Positions 7,509-15,944 of a DNA stretch of 46,617 bases are shown here, in pieces; the first letter of the stretch is position 1; each line of letters begins with the position of its first letter. Made by a program: the position numbers and the translations under genes. Below the pieces are notes generated by a model. That model ran no database searches, had not been told where the DNA came from, and worked only from the letters and a program-made list of their open reading frames with translations. Source of the stretch: Bacteroidales bacterium. GTDB taxonomy: Bacteria; Bacteroidota; Bacteroidia; Bacteroidales; UBA932. Location: the NCBI GenBank assembly GCA_004554455.1, contig SFMG01000012.1:1-46617 (forward strand), written 5' to 3'.

Positions 7509-8846
7509 ATGAAGAAGCTATACATCGAGACTTACGGCTGCCAGATGAACGTAAATGACAGCGAAGTCATACTCTCAATACTCTCAAAGGCCGGATACGA
7601 GCGCACGGAGGAGATGTCCGAGGCCGACCTCATACTTGCCAACACCTGCTCGATAAGGGAGAACGCCGAACAGAGGGTCTTCGGGCGGATAGACGTATTC
7701 CGTCTCGAAAAGAAAAAACGCCCGGAAGTGCTGATAGGCATAGTGGGCTGCATGGCCGAACGCCTGAAAGACAAACTCCTCGACGGACGCATAGTGGACC
7801 TGGTAGCCGGCCCAGACAGCTACAGGAGGCTGCCCGAAATGGTTGCGGCCGTCAATCCGGGCAATCCGCAGATAGACGTGCAGCTGTCCAGGACCGAGAC
7901 CTACGACGACATAGCGCCCCTGCGCCTAGACCGCAACGGCGTCAGCGCATATATATCCATAATGAGAGGCTGCAACAACTGCTGCTCCTACTGCGTGGTA
8001 CCCTACACCAGAGGCGCCGAACGCAGCCGCGACCCCTACACCATAGTAAGGGAGGCGGAAGAGGCCTTCGCAGCGGGCTACAAGGAAGTGAACCTGTTGG
8101 GCCAGAACGTGGACAGCTACCTCTGGAAGGCCCCGGAAGACTGCCCTGAGCATTGCGGCGAAAGCGTGAATTTCGCGCAGCTGCTGGAAAAAGTGGCGGC
8201 CATAAGCCCGCAGCTGAGGGTGCGCTTCTCAACCTCCTACCCCTCCGACATCACGGACGAAGTGCTCTACACAATGGCGGCACACAGCAATATATGCAGG
8301 CATATACACTTCCCTGTCCAGTCCGGCAGCGACGCGATGCTTGAGAAGATGAGACGCAAGTACGACCGCAAGTGGTATCTCGAAAGGGTGGCCAGAATCA
8401 GGGAGATAGTCCCGGACTGCGGCCTGACCACGGACGTGATCGCAGGCTTCTGCGGAGAAAGCGAAGAGGACCACAGGGACACGCTCAGCCTCTTCGAGGA
8501 GGTGGGCTTCGACGCCGCATTCATGTTCCAGTATTCCGAGAGGCCGGGCACCCTGGCTGCACGCAAGTTCGAGGACGACGTGCCGCCGGAAGTGAAGACG
8601 CGCCGCCTGAACGAAATCATAGCCCTGCAGAACCGCAAGGGCGCGGAGAATTACAGGAAAATGATAGGCCGGCGGCTCGAGGTGCTTGTCGAAGGCCCTT
8701 CGAAGAAGACGCCGGAGGATCTGTGCGGCCGCGCAAGCAACTATATGATGTGCGTATGGCCGGACAGCGTCCACAAGGCAGGCGACTACGTGCAGGTCGA
8801 AGTCGTCGATGCCACGCCTGCCACCCTGCTCTGCCGCCTGGTCTGA
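7509..8846 (+). CDS. miaB: tRNA-2-methylthio-N6-dimethylallyladenosine synthase (radical SAM methylthiotransferase)
   Basis: 445 aa. The N-terminal MTTase domain (ETYGCQMNVNDSE) provides the auxiliary cluster cysteines C11, C47 and C81. The radical SAM domain has RGCNNCCSYC with C155, C159 and C162. A TRAM-like RNA-binding domain occupies about 380-445. MiaB methylthiolates i6A37 in tRNAs reading U-starting codons. The N-terminal QMN signature favours MiaB over RimO or MtaB. The gene follows the repeat region and is separated from glpK by 75 bp of short tandem repeats. Confidence 0.96.
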   Translation: MKKLYIETYGCQMNVNDSEVILSILSKAGYERTEEMSEADLILANTCSIRENAEQRVFGRIDVFRLEKKKRPEVLIGIVGCMAERLKDKLLDGRIVDLVAGPDSYRRLPEMVAAVNPGNPQIDVQLSRTETYDDIAPLRLDRNGVSAYISIMRGCNNCCSYCVVPYTRGAERSRDPYTIVREAEEAFAAGYKEVNLLGQNVDSYLWKAPEDCPEHCGESVNFAQLLEKVAAISPQLRVRFSTSYPSDITDEVLYTMAAHSNICRHIHFPVQSGSDAMLEKMRRKYDRKWYLERVARIREIVPDCGLTTDVIAGFCGESEEDHRDTLSLFEEVGFDAAFMFQYSERPGTLAARKFEDDVPPEVKTRRLNEIIALQNRKGAENYRKMIGRRLEVLVEGPSKKTPEDLCGRASNYMMCVWPDSVHKAGDYVQVEVVDATPATLLCRLV

Positions 8847-8884
8847 ACAGCGTCTGAACAGCATCAGAACAACGTCTGAACAGA
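8841..8884 (+). repeat. four 11-bp direct repeats between miaB and glpK
   Basis: GTCTGAACAGC, GTCTGAACAGC, ATCAGAACAAC and GTCTGAACAGA follow each other with an exact 11-bp period; the first contains the miaB stop. The period is close to one DNA turn, so the array could place regulator sites on one face upstream of glpK, or be slippage debris. Confidence 0.85.
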
Positions 8885-8921
8885 TTGAACATATTCGCGA
8901 CAACCGCATAATTGAATATAT

Positions 8922-10412
8922 ATGGATAAAGTAATCCTCGCCCTCGACCAGGGCACAAGCAGTTCCAGAGCCATAGTCTTCGACAGGTCGGGACGCAGTC
9001 TGGCAAGCAGCCAGAAAGAGTTCACGCAGTACTTCCCGAAACCGGGCTGGGTAGAGCACAATCCGATGGAGATATGGTCTTCCGAGGCGGCAGTAATTGC
9101 CGAAGCCATCACTTCAATAGGCATCAACGGCAAGAATATAGCCGCCATAGGCATCACCAACCAGCGCGAGACGACCATAGTCTGGGATGCAGAGACTTCG
9201 GAGCCGGTGTACAACGCCATAGTATGGCAGGACCGCCGCACTTCCGAGTACTGCGACAGTCTCAAGGAAAAGGGGCTGACCGATATGATACGCGAGAAGA
9301 CGGGACTCATCATCGACGCCTATTTCAGCGCCACCAAAATACGCTGGATACTGGAGAACGTGCCGGGTGCAAGGGAGAGGGCCGAGGCCGGCAAGCTGCG
9401 CTTCGGAACCGTGGACAGCTGGCTGATCTGGATGCTCACCAAGGGCGAGACGCATGTGACCGACGTCAGCAATGCCTCCCGCACAATGCTTTTCAACATA
9501 CACGAACTGTGCTGGGACAGGGAACTGCTCGAACTCTTCGGCATACCGGAGTCTATGCTGCCTGAGGTCAAGTCCTCCAGCGAGGTTTACGGACATACCA
9601 AGACCACTATTTTCGCTCACGAAGTGCCTATCGCCGGCATAGCCGGAGACCAGCAGGCGGCGCTCTTCGGCCAGATGTGCACCGAGGAGGGAGATGCGAA
9701 GAACACCTACGGAACAGGTTGCTTCATGCTTATGAACACCGGCGAAAAACCGGTGATGTCGCAGAACCGCCTGCTGACCACCGTGGCATGGAAGATAGGA
9801 GACAAGGTGAACTACGCGCTCGAGGGCTCGGTTTTCGTCGCCGGTTCGGTAGTGCAGTGGCTGCGCGACGGACTGGGCATCATCAGGTCCTCATCCGAAG
9901 TGGAGGCCCTTGCCTCAAGTGTTCCTGACAGCGCCGGGGTCTATTTCGTGCCGGCCCTCACCGGTCTCGGAGCCCCTTGGTGGGACCAGTATGCCCAGGG
10001 CAGCATCAGGGGAATCACCCGCGGAACGACCGCAGCCCACATTGCCCGCGCCGCCCTCGAGGGAGTGGCCTTCCAGACCATGGACATCGTTCACGCCATG
10101 GAAAAGGACTCCGGGATACGGCTCAAGTCCCTCAAGGTGGATGGAGGAGCATCCCGCAACAACCTGATGATGCAGTTCCAGGCCGATATTCTCGGCGCAA
10201 AGGTCATACGCCCTGTCACCACTGAAACCACGGCTCTGGGAGCCGCCTATCTTGCCGGACTTGCAGTGGGGATGTGGAAGGGAATCGATGAGATACGCGG
10301 CCAGTGGCAGGTAGAGAAAGCATTCAGCCCCGAAATGCCGGAGGAGCGCGTGCAGACAGTTTGCGACGGCTGGGCCGACGCCATCTCCAGGACTCTTTCG
10401 GACAAACGCTAA
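8922..10412 (+). CDS. glpK: glycerol kinase
   Basis: 496 aa, full length for the FGGY family. The N-terminal ATPase signature is DQGTSSSRAIVFD (from residue 9). Characteristic segments follow: GWVEHNPMEIW, ITNQRETT, TYGTGCFMLMNTG and, in the C-terminal domain, GLGAPWWD and DGGASRNN. It phosphorylates glycerol to glycerol-3-phosphate. It pairs with glpF 67 bp downstream for uptake and trapping of glycerol. No glycerol-3-phosphate dehydrogenase gene is present in the window. The start is preceded by GAATATAT rather than a Shine-Dalgarno sequence. Confidence 0.97.
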   Translation: MDKVILALDQGTSSSRAIVFDRSGRSLASSQKEFTQYFPKPGWVEHNPMEIWSSEAAVIAEAITSIGINGKNIAAIGITNQRETTIVWDAETSEPVYNAIVWQDRRTSEYCDSLKEKGLTDMIREKTGLIIDAYFSATKIRWILENVPGARERAEAGKLRFGTVDSWLIWMLTKGETHVTDVSNASRTMLFNIHELCWDRELLELFGIPESMLPEVKSSSEVYGHTKTTIFAHEVPIAGIAGDQQAALFGQMCTEEGDAKNTYGTGCFMLMNTGEKPVMSQNRLLTTVAWKIGDKVNYALEGSVFVAGSVVQWLRDGLGIIRSSSEVEALASSVPDSAGVYFVPALTGLGAPWWDQYAQGSIRGITRGTTAAHIARAALEGVAFQTMDIVHAMEKDSGIRLKSLKVDGGASRNNLMMQFQADILGAKVIRPVTTETTALGAAYLAGLAVGMWKGIDEIRGQWQVEKAFSPEMPEERVQTVCDGWADAISRTLSDKR

Positions 10413-10479
10413 ACAGCAGGGTTCCGTACAAACGGTAGAACAATCAAAGACTCGTACAAACCTAAAACAAACAGAGAAT

Positions 10480-11220
10480 ATGTTACTTAAAGCCTGTCTA
10501 TTCGAGTTCATAGGAACTTTCATACTCATACTTCTCGGCGACGGAGTGGTTGCCGGATGCTGCCTGAAGAAAACAAAGGCCGAAGGTGCCGGCTGGGCGG
10601 TCATAACTATGGCCTGGGGCTTCGCAGTAATGTGCGGAGTGTTCATTGCCGGTCCGTATTCGGGAGCCCACCTCAACCCGGCCGTATCGCTGGGCCTGGC
10701 CATTGCAGGCAGTTTTCCATGGGCGTGGGTACTGCCATACAGTCTGGTCCAGATACTGGGTGCCTTCTGCGGAGCCAGTCTGGTCTATGCCATATACAAA
10801 GACCATTTCGACGCGACTGAAGACAGCGGCACCAAGCTCGGAGTCTTCTGCACGGCGCCTGCCATACGCAACAACTGGCGCAACCTGCTCAGCGAGATCG
10901 TAGGGACCTGGCTGCTGGTTCTCTGCATAATCGCCTTTGCGACTGAAGGAGAAGCCACCACTATCAGCGGGGCCGAGGTGCACATGGGAGCCCACGGGGC
11001 CTTTCCTGTCACCCTTCTGATAATGGCCATAGGCATGTCCCTCGGAGCGACCACGGGCTATGCCATCAACCCTGCCCGTGACCTGGGACCGAGGATAGCC
11101 CACGCCATACTGCCTATCAAAGGCAAGGGCGGCAGCGGCTGGGACTACAGCTGGATTCCTATAGCCGGTCCGCTCCTGGGAGCGGCTCTCGCAGCCGGCT
11201 GCAGCCTACTTATCTTCTAA
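10480..11220 (+). CDS. glpF: glycerol facilitator (aquaglyceroporin)
   Basis: 246 aa, six membrane segments plus two half-helices. Both NPA boxes are present: HLNPAVS (N66) and INPARDLGPR (N197). The aspartate after the second box (D201) is typical of glycerol-conducting GlpF members rather than water-specific AqpZ. It lies directly after glpK, which supports a glycerol uptake role. The loop between residues about 100 and 135 is hydrophilic (KDHFDATEDSGTK). Confidence 0.94.
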   Translation: MLLKACLFEFIGTFILILLGDGVVAGCCLKKTKAEGAGWAVITMAWGFAVMCGVFIAGPYSGAHLNPAVSLGLAIAGSFPWAWVLPYSLVQILGAFCGASLVYAIYKDHFDATEDSGTKLGVFCTAPAIRNNWRNLLSEIVGTWLLVLCIIAFATEGEATTISGAEVHMGAHGAFPVTLLIMAIGMSLGATTGYAINPARDLGPRIAHAILPIKGKGGSGWDYSWIPIAGPLLGAALAAGCSLLIF

Positions 11221-11263
11221 GCAATCCTCAAAGGATTCCTGAAAAACAAGCCGCCCCTCGCCT

Positions 11264-11974
11264 ATGTACGGATTTCTGAAATTTCCCGTCAACCTTGCCC
11301 TGCTGCTATGCTGCTGCATCCTGTTATGGGTGCTCCAGCGCGAGAAGCCGGGATGGGGTCTGTCCCGTTTCCTGGCATCGGGGAAACTGTCCACGGCTCT
11401 GCTAGGACTCTTTCTGGCGGCCTGCCTGCTTATGGGACTTATCCCTCAGAGCGCGGAGGGCGAAGGACTGCATTGCATAAGACGTACTCCCTGGTTCATA
11501 GGCATATACATAATGCTGCTGACCAACCTCTGGTGCGTGGTGGCAAGCCGTTTCGGCAGAAAGAGACTGCGCTTCACCCTCAATCACGCAGGCCTATTCC
11601 TGGCTATGGCAGCCGGTCTTGCCGGAGTGCCGGATGAGTCGGTCAGCCGCATACGTCTGGAAAGGGGCGCTGAAGGGAATATGGAACTGCTGGACTTCGT
11701 GGCGGAATACCACGACAACGGCACTCCGCGCCACTATGAGGCGAGCGTGCTCATAGACGGGAAAGTACGGAAGATAAGCGTCAACCATCCCTTCAGGCGC
11801 TTCCCCGGCGATGACCTCTACCTCGTGGACTATGACCGCTCGCAGCCGCAGGCCGCCTGGTGCACGCTGGAGAGGGTAAGGCAGCCGTGGAAGCCAGTCA
11901 TCTGGCTGGGCATAGTGATGATGATGCTCGGAAGCGTATTGATGTTCACTCAGGGAGCCGCAAAGAAGAAATGA
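11264..11974 (+). CDS. ResB/Ccs1-like cytochrome c biogenesis membrane protein (short form)
   Basis: 236 aa. Three or four hydrophobic segments (about 8-24, 43-62, 75-95, 208-227) surround a soluble periplasmic-type region (about 120-200) with RHYEASVLIDGKVRKISVNHP, similar to the ResB/Ccs1 large loop. ResB proteins in system II work with CcsA to deliver haem to apocytochromes. It is shorter than typical ResB (about 400 aa or more), as seen in other Bacteroidales ccs pairs. Its stop overlaps the ccsA start (ATGA). Confidence 0.7.
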   Translation: MYGFLKFPVNLALLLCCCILLWVLQREKPGWGLSRFLASGKLSTALLGLFLAACLLMGLIPQSAEGEGLHCIRRTPWFIGIYIMLLTNLWCVVASRFGRKRLRFTLNHAGLFLAMAAGLAGVPDESVSRIRLERGAEGNMELLDFVAEYHDNGTPRHYEASVLIDGKVRKISVNHPFRRFPGDDLYLVDYDRSQPQAAWCTLERVRQPWKPVIWLGIVMMMLGSVLMFTQGAAKKK

Positions 11975-12729
11975 ACTGGAGCATATTTCCATATTTCGCA
12001 GCAGTCTCCGTACTGCTCTGGGCTGCAGGCTGTTTCCTGCCGCGGCGAAAGGCCGTCATCCTTATGGGAACGGGCCTGCTGGTCTATGCCGCCTTCATTG
12101 TGCTCTACTGGGCAGGGCTGGGGAGACCTCCGCTGCGCACCACCGGGGAAACCCGCCTCTGGTACTCCTTCTTCATGATGCTCTCCGGCCTGCTTACCTA
12201 CCTGCGCTGGGATTACCGCTGGGTGCCCGCCTTTTCGCTGGTGGTCGCCACGGTGTTCATCTGCCTCAACGTCTTCAAGCCGGAAATACACGACGAGACC
12301 CTGATGCCGGCCCTGCAGAGCTGGTGGTTCGTGCCGCACGTCGCCGTCTATATCTTTTCATATTCCGTACTGGGCTGCGCCTTCCTTTTCGGCTGCGCGG
12401 AACTGGCCGGACGCAGGAGTTTCCTCGATGCGGCCGACACTCTCGTATATATAGGCCTTGCCTTCCTTTCGCTGGGAATGCTGAGCGGATCCCTCTGGGC
12501 CAAGCAGGCCTGGGGCGATTTCTGGACCTGGGACCTGAAGGAGACCTGGGCTGCCGTAACCTGGTGCATCTATTTGATATATATACATATACGACTATCG
12601 TTCAAGCCGGGACGCAAACGCGACGTCTGCTGCTGCCTGCTGCTCATACTGGGCTTCGCAGGGCTGCAGATGTGCTGGTGGGGAGTGAATCTGCTGCCTG
12701 CCGCCTCGTCCAGCCTGCACGCATATTGA
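11971..12729 (+). CDS. ccsA: CcsA/CcmC-family haem handling protein for cytochrome c assembly
   Basis: 252 aa from the ATG overlapping the upstream stop; a longer reading would extend into the ResB-like gene. About eight membrane helices. The tryptophan-rich haem-binding loop WGDFWTWDLKETWAAVTW is diagnostic. Flanking histidines occur in WWFVPHVAVY and in the C-terminal GVNLLPAASSSLHAY, matching the P-His ligands of CcsA. With the ResB-like protein it forms a system II synthetase. The triheme peroxidase encoded 27 bp downstream is the obvious client. Confidence 0.9.
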   Translation: MNWSIFPYFAAVSVLLWAAGCFLPRRKAVILMGTGLLVYAAFIVLYWAGLGRPPLRTTGETRLWYSFFMMLSGLLTYLRWDYRWVPAFSLVVATVFICLNVFKPEIHDETLMPALQSWWFVPHVAVYIFSYSVLGCAFLFGCAELAGRRSFLDAADTLVYIGLAFLSLGMLSGSLWAKQAWGDFWTWDLKETWAAVTWCIYLIYIHIRLSFKPGRKRDVCCCLLLILGFAGLQMCWWGVNLLPAASSSLHAY

Positions 12730-12756
12730 CATATTCACCATAAAATCATAAGTTTT

Positions 12757-14127
12757 ATGAAAACATCATCAAAATTACTCATCGGCGCAGCAGTGGTGAT
12801 AGCGGCCCTTGCCGTGACCTACCGCGCCGTGAACAAGGCCCCCGACACGAGCCTTGACTACAGCGGGCAGATGCTGGCCGTGATTTCCGACGGCGGCTGC
12901 AGCGACTGCCACTCCGACAAGCCGAACATCCCGTTCTACGCCAAGCTTCCAGTCGCCAAGCAGCTGATAATGAAGCATATCGAGGATGGGTATCAGAGCT
13001 TTGACATCGTTCCGTTCACCGAGGCACTCAGCAACGGCACCGCTCCTTCGGAGGTGGACCTCGCCAAGGTCGAGAAATGCGTGCTGGATGGGACAATGCC
13101 TATGTATCAGTACTACCTGGTGCACTGGGGCTCCTCCCTCACCGATGCCAAGGAGCAGGCAATGCTCGAGGGCATCAAGGCCATCCGCGCCAATTTCTGG
13201 CCTAACGAACTGGCTGCAGAGGAGTTCAAAAACGAGTGCATAAGGCCTGTTCCGGACCTCGTGGAATTCGACCCTGCGAAGGCTGAGCTGGGCAAGCTGC
13301 TCTACAACGACACCAGGCTCTCCGCAGACGGAACCATCTCCTGCGCCACCTGCCACTCCATCGAGACCGCCGGTGTGGACAACAAGCGCTACTCCGAGGG
13401 CATCGACGGACAGAAGGGCGGCGTGAACGCCCCTACCTCCTTCAACGCAGTGTTCAACTTTGTGCAGTTCTGGGATGGCAGGGCGGCAGACCTCGCCGAA
13501 CAGGCCGGCGGTCCGCCACTCAACCCGGTCGAGATGGGCAGCAAGGACTTCGATGAGATTGCAGAGCGCATTGCCAAGGACCGCGCATTCTGCAAGGCCT
13601 TCAATGCCGTATATCCTGAAGGACTCTGCCAGGCAAGCATAACCGATGCCATAGCCGAATACGAAAAGACTCTCATCACCCCCAACTCAGCCTTCGACCG
13701 CTATCTCAAGGGCGATAAGGAGGCGATGAGCGCCGAGCAGATCGAGGGTTACGCCATCTTCAAGGACTTCGGCTGCGCCACCTGCCACGCCGGTGTCAAT
13801 ATGGGCGGTCTCAGCTACGAGCTTATGGGTCTCAGGGCCAACTATTTCGAGGACAGGGAACTCACTCTCAAATCCGGGCTTACCGACGGAGACAACGGCC
13901 GTTGGGCACAGACAGGTCTGGAGAGAGACCGCTTCCGCTTCAAGACCCCTGGCCTGCGCAACGTGGCCCTTACCTGGCCTTACTATCACGACGGCAGCGT
14001 GGAGACTCTCGAGCAGGCCATCGAAATGATGTCCAGGTATCAGTGCGGCAAGGAAATGGACGAGGCCCAAGTAAGCAGGGTCAAGGCCTTCCTCGAGGCA
14101 CAGACCGGAGAACTTAACGAATTCTGA
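12757..14127 (+). CDS. triheme cytochrome c peroxidase with N-terminal Haem_bd domain
   Basis: 456 aa. An N-terminal membrane anchor or signal (about 7-25) leads into a Haem_bd-like domain with CSDCH (48-52) and the following PFYAKLPVAKQLIMKHI. The MauG/CCP core then carries CATCH at 196-200 and 340-344. The architecture recalls E. coli YhjA-type quinol peroxidases, where an extra haem feeds electrons to the two-haem catalytic core that reduces H2O2. It lies just after the ResB-like/CcsA pair that would attach its haems. The physiological donor cannot be told from the sequence. Confidence 0.9.
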   Translation: MKTSSKLLIGAAVVIAALAVTYRAVNKAPDTSLDYSGQMLAVISDGGCSDCHSDKPNIPFYAKLPVAKQLIMKHIEDGYQSFDIVPFTEALSNGTAPSEVDLAKVEKCVLDGTMPMYQYYLVHWGSSLTDAKEQAMLEGIKAIRANFWPNELAAEEFKNECIRPVPDLVEFDPAKAELGKLLYNDTRLSADGTISCATCHSIETAGVDNKRYSEGIDGQKGGVNAPTSFNAVFNFVQFWDGRAADLAEQAGGPPLNPVEMGSKDFDEIAERIAKDRAFCKAFNAVYPEGLCQASITDAIAEYEKTLITPNSAFDRYLKGDKEAMSAEQIEGYAIFKDFGCATCHAGVNMGGLSYELMGLRANYFEDRELTLKSGLTDGDNGRWAQTGLERDRFRFKTPGLRNVALTWPYYHDGSVETLEQAIEMMSRYQCGKEMDEAQVSRVKAFLEAQTGELNEF

Positions 14128-14144
14128 ATTCCATAGGGAAACTG

Positions 14145-15362
14145 ATGAGAATCAATTCAGCGATACTGATCGGGGCAGTGCTCTTGTGCCTGCCCCTTTT
14201 TTCCTGCCAGGGCCCAGGGACCGGCGGGAACCCGACAGAAGAAGCCAGAGACACTATCTACCCGCTGGGCTTCCTCACGGACACGCTTGAAGCGGTGGAA
14301 GGCACGGTAGGGAACGGAGAATATTTCACCAGTCTCTTTTCCGGGCTCGGCCTGGACTCGGGGAAGTGTCTGGAGCTCTGCGAGGCCTGCGACAGCGTCT
14401 TCGACGTAAGGAAACTCAGGGCCGGCAACAAGTGGTGCGCCTATTACTCCGGAGACTCCACCCGGAGGCGTCTGGACTATGTGGTCTATGAAAATGACAG
14501 GGTGAATTCCACGGTATTCCGCTGCTTCGACAGTCTGAAGGTGTGGAAAGTCGCCAAGCCGATAGAACAGCGTACCCTCAGTGCCGACGTCACCATCTGC
14601 AGCTCCCTGTGGAACGATATGCTGAAGGCGGGGGCCTCTCCCCTGCTGATTCTCAAACTTTCGGACATATACGCCTGGACGGTGGATTTCTTCGGACTGC
14701 AGGAGGGAGACCGCTTCCGGGCCATATACAGCCAAAGGGAATGCGAGGGCGAGGTGCTCTCCATCGACAGTGTCTTCTATGCAGTATATACCCACGGCGA
14801 GAAAGACTATCCCGTAATACTCTTCGACCAGGGCGACGGAGGGAACATATACTGGAACGAAAAAGGCGAAAGCATGCGCAAGGCCTTCCTCAAGGCGCCC
14901 CTGCACTTCTCGCGCATCAGTTCCGGCTTCTCCTACCATCGCAGACACCCCATCACAAAAAAGGTCCAGCCGCATCTGGCGGTGGACTACGCCGCACCGA
15001 AGGGCACTCCGGTAATGGCCATAGGTGACGGCACCGTCATCAGCGCAGGCTACAGCGGCGCAGCCGGAAATATGGTCAAGATACGTCACAACTCCGTATA
15101 TACCAGCGCCTACCTCCACCTGAGCGGCTACGCGAAGGGCATCAGGGCCGGGGAGCGCGTCAGCCAGGGACAGGTCATAGGCTATGTGGGTTCGACAGGC
15201 CGCTCTACCGGTCCCCACCTTGATTTCAGGGTGTGGAAAAACGGCAGCCCGATCAATCCTCTCACAATGGAATCCCCTTCCGTGGAGCCCATACGCAGCG
15301 AGAATCTGCCGGCCCTGGACTCTCTGAACAGGCATTATCAGCAACTGCTCCAAAAAGACTGA
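14145..15362 (+). CDS. M23/LytM-family metallopeptidase, predicted lipoprotein
   Basis: 405 aa. Lipoprotein signal with lipobox LFSC (C21 or so). A long N-terminal region (about 30-260) resembles the OapA/SH3-like domains found ahead of M23 domains. The peptidase domain has HLAVDYAAPKGTPV (H277, D281) and GPHLDFRV (H358), the Zn ligands of LytM, plus an HLSG segment near residue 325. All ligands are present, so it is probably an active cell-wall endopeptidase rather than an EnvC/NlpD-type degenerate activator. The gene lies just upstream of the division cluster on the same strand. Confidence 0.87.
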   Translation: MRINSAILIGAVLLCLPLFSCQGPGTGGNPTEEARDTIYPLGFLTDTLEAVEGTVGNGEYFTSLFSGLGLDSGKCLELCEACDSVFDVRKLRAGNKWCAYYSGDSTRRRLDYVVYENDRVNSTVFRCFDSLKVWKVAKPIEQRTLSADVTICSSLWNDMLKAGASPLLILKLSDIYAWTVDFFGLQEGDRFRAIYSQRECEGEVLSIDSVFYAVYTHGEKDYPVILFDQGDGGNIYWNEKGESMRKAFLKAPLHFSRISSGFSYHRRHPITKKVQPHLAVDYAAPKGTPVMAIGDGTVISAGYSGAAGNMVKIRHNSVYTSAYLHLSGYAKGIRAGERVSQGQVIGYVGSTGRSTGPHLDFRVWKNGSPINPLTMESPSVEPIRSENLPALDSLNRHYQQLLQKD

Positions 15363-15395
15363 ATACCCGACTGATTGACCTCTTTTCGCACTTTG

Positions 15396-15430
15396 TGGAA
15401 AAAAGTGTAAAAAAGTGGAAAAGTATGGCA
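15396..15430 (+). promoter_or_regulatory. candidate MraZ operator: four TGGAA-like repeats at 10-bp spacing
   Basis: TGGAA (15396), TGTAA (15406), TGGAA (15416) and TGGCA (15426) each start exactly 10 bp apart, five bases plus a five-base spacer. MraZ is known to bind TGGGN-N5 repeats in its own promoter. The array ends 10 bp before the mraZ -7 box. Confidence 0.75.
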
Positions 15431-15439
15431 AATAATTGT

Positions 15440-15447
15440 TACTTTTG
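15440..15447 (+). promoter_or_regulatory. -7 box (TACTTTTG) of the dcw cluster promoter
   Basis: Fits TAnnTTTG, 29 bp before the mraZ ATG and directly after the candidate MraZ repeats, which would overlap the -33 region and so allow autorepression. Confidence 0.65.
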
Positions 15448-15476
15448 CGTCCAAGCGTGAAAGTAACAGTTGAACC

Positions 15477-15929
15477 ATGGTCAAATTCATCGGAGAATAT
15501 ACGGCGAAAGTGGACGACAAGGGAAGAATAGTGTTCCCTGCCGCCTTCAAGAGCCTTATGCCTTCCGATGAGCCGATGATGTTCGTCGTAAAGAAGGACA
15601 TCTTTGCCGATTGCCTTGAAATGTACACCTGGTCAGAGTGGGAAAGACAGTCGGAAGAGACCAAATCCAGGTTGAATTTCTTCAACCGTGCTCACGCTGA
15701 GTTCTGGAGGGAGTATATGCGCGACCGCGCCGTCGTTGAACCCGACGGAAAGATAGGCCGCATCAACATCCCCCGCAAACTGCTCGAAACCATCGGCGTG
15801 ACGAAGGAAGTCGTCTTCAGCGGCAACGACCACAAAATCGAAATCTGGGCCAAAGAAAGGTTTGAGTCCAGCAGATTGTCAAACGAAGAATACATCTCAC
15901 TTGCCGGAATGCTGTCTGAACTGAAATAG
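15477..15929 (+). CDS. mraZ: transcriptional regulator MraZ
   Basis: 150 aa. Two SpoVT-AbrB-like halves (about 5-50 and 85-130); the first has the family signature YTAKVDDKGRIVFPAAF and the second repeats the pattern in DGKIGRINIPRKLLE. MraZ forms a ring that binds repeats upstream of the division and cell wall cluster and usually acts as a repressor. It is the first gene of the cluster and its likely operator is visible at 15396-15430. Confidence 0.96.
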   Translation: MVKFIGEYTAKVDDKGRIVFPAAFKSLMPSDEPMMFVVKKDIFADCLEMYTWSEWERQSEETKSRLNFFNRAHAEFWREYMRDRAVVEPDGKIGRINIPRKLLETIGVTKEVVFSGNDHKIEIWAKERFESSRLSNEEYISLAGMLSELK

Positions 15930-15944
15930 ATAGGAGATTCCGGA

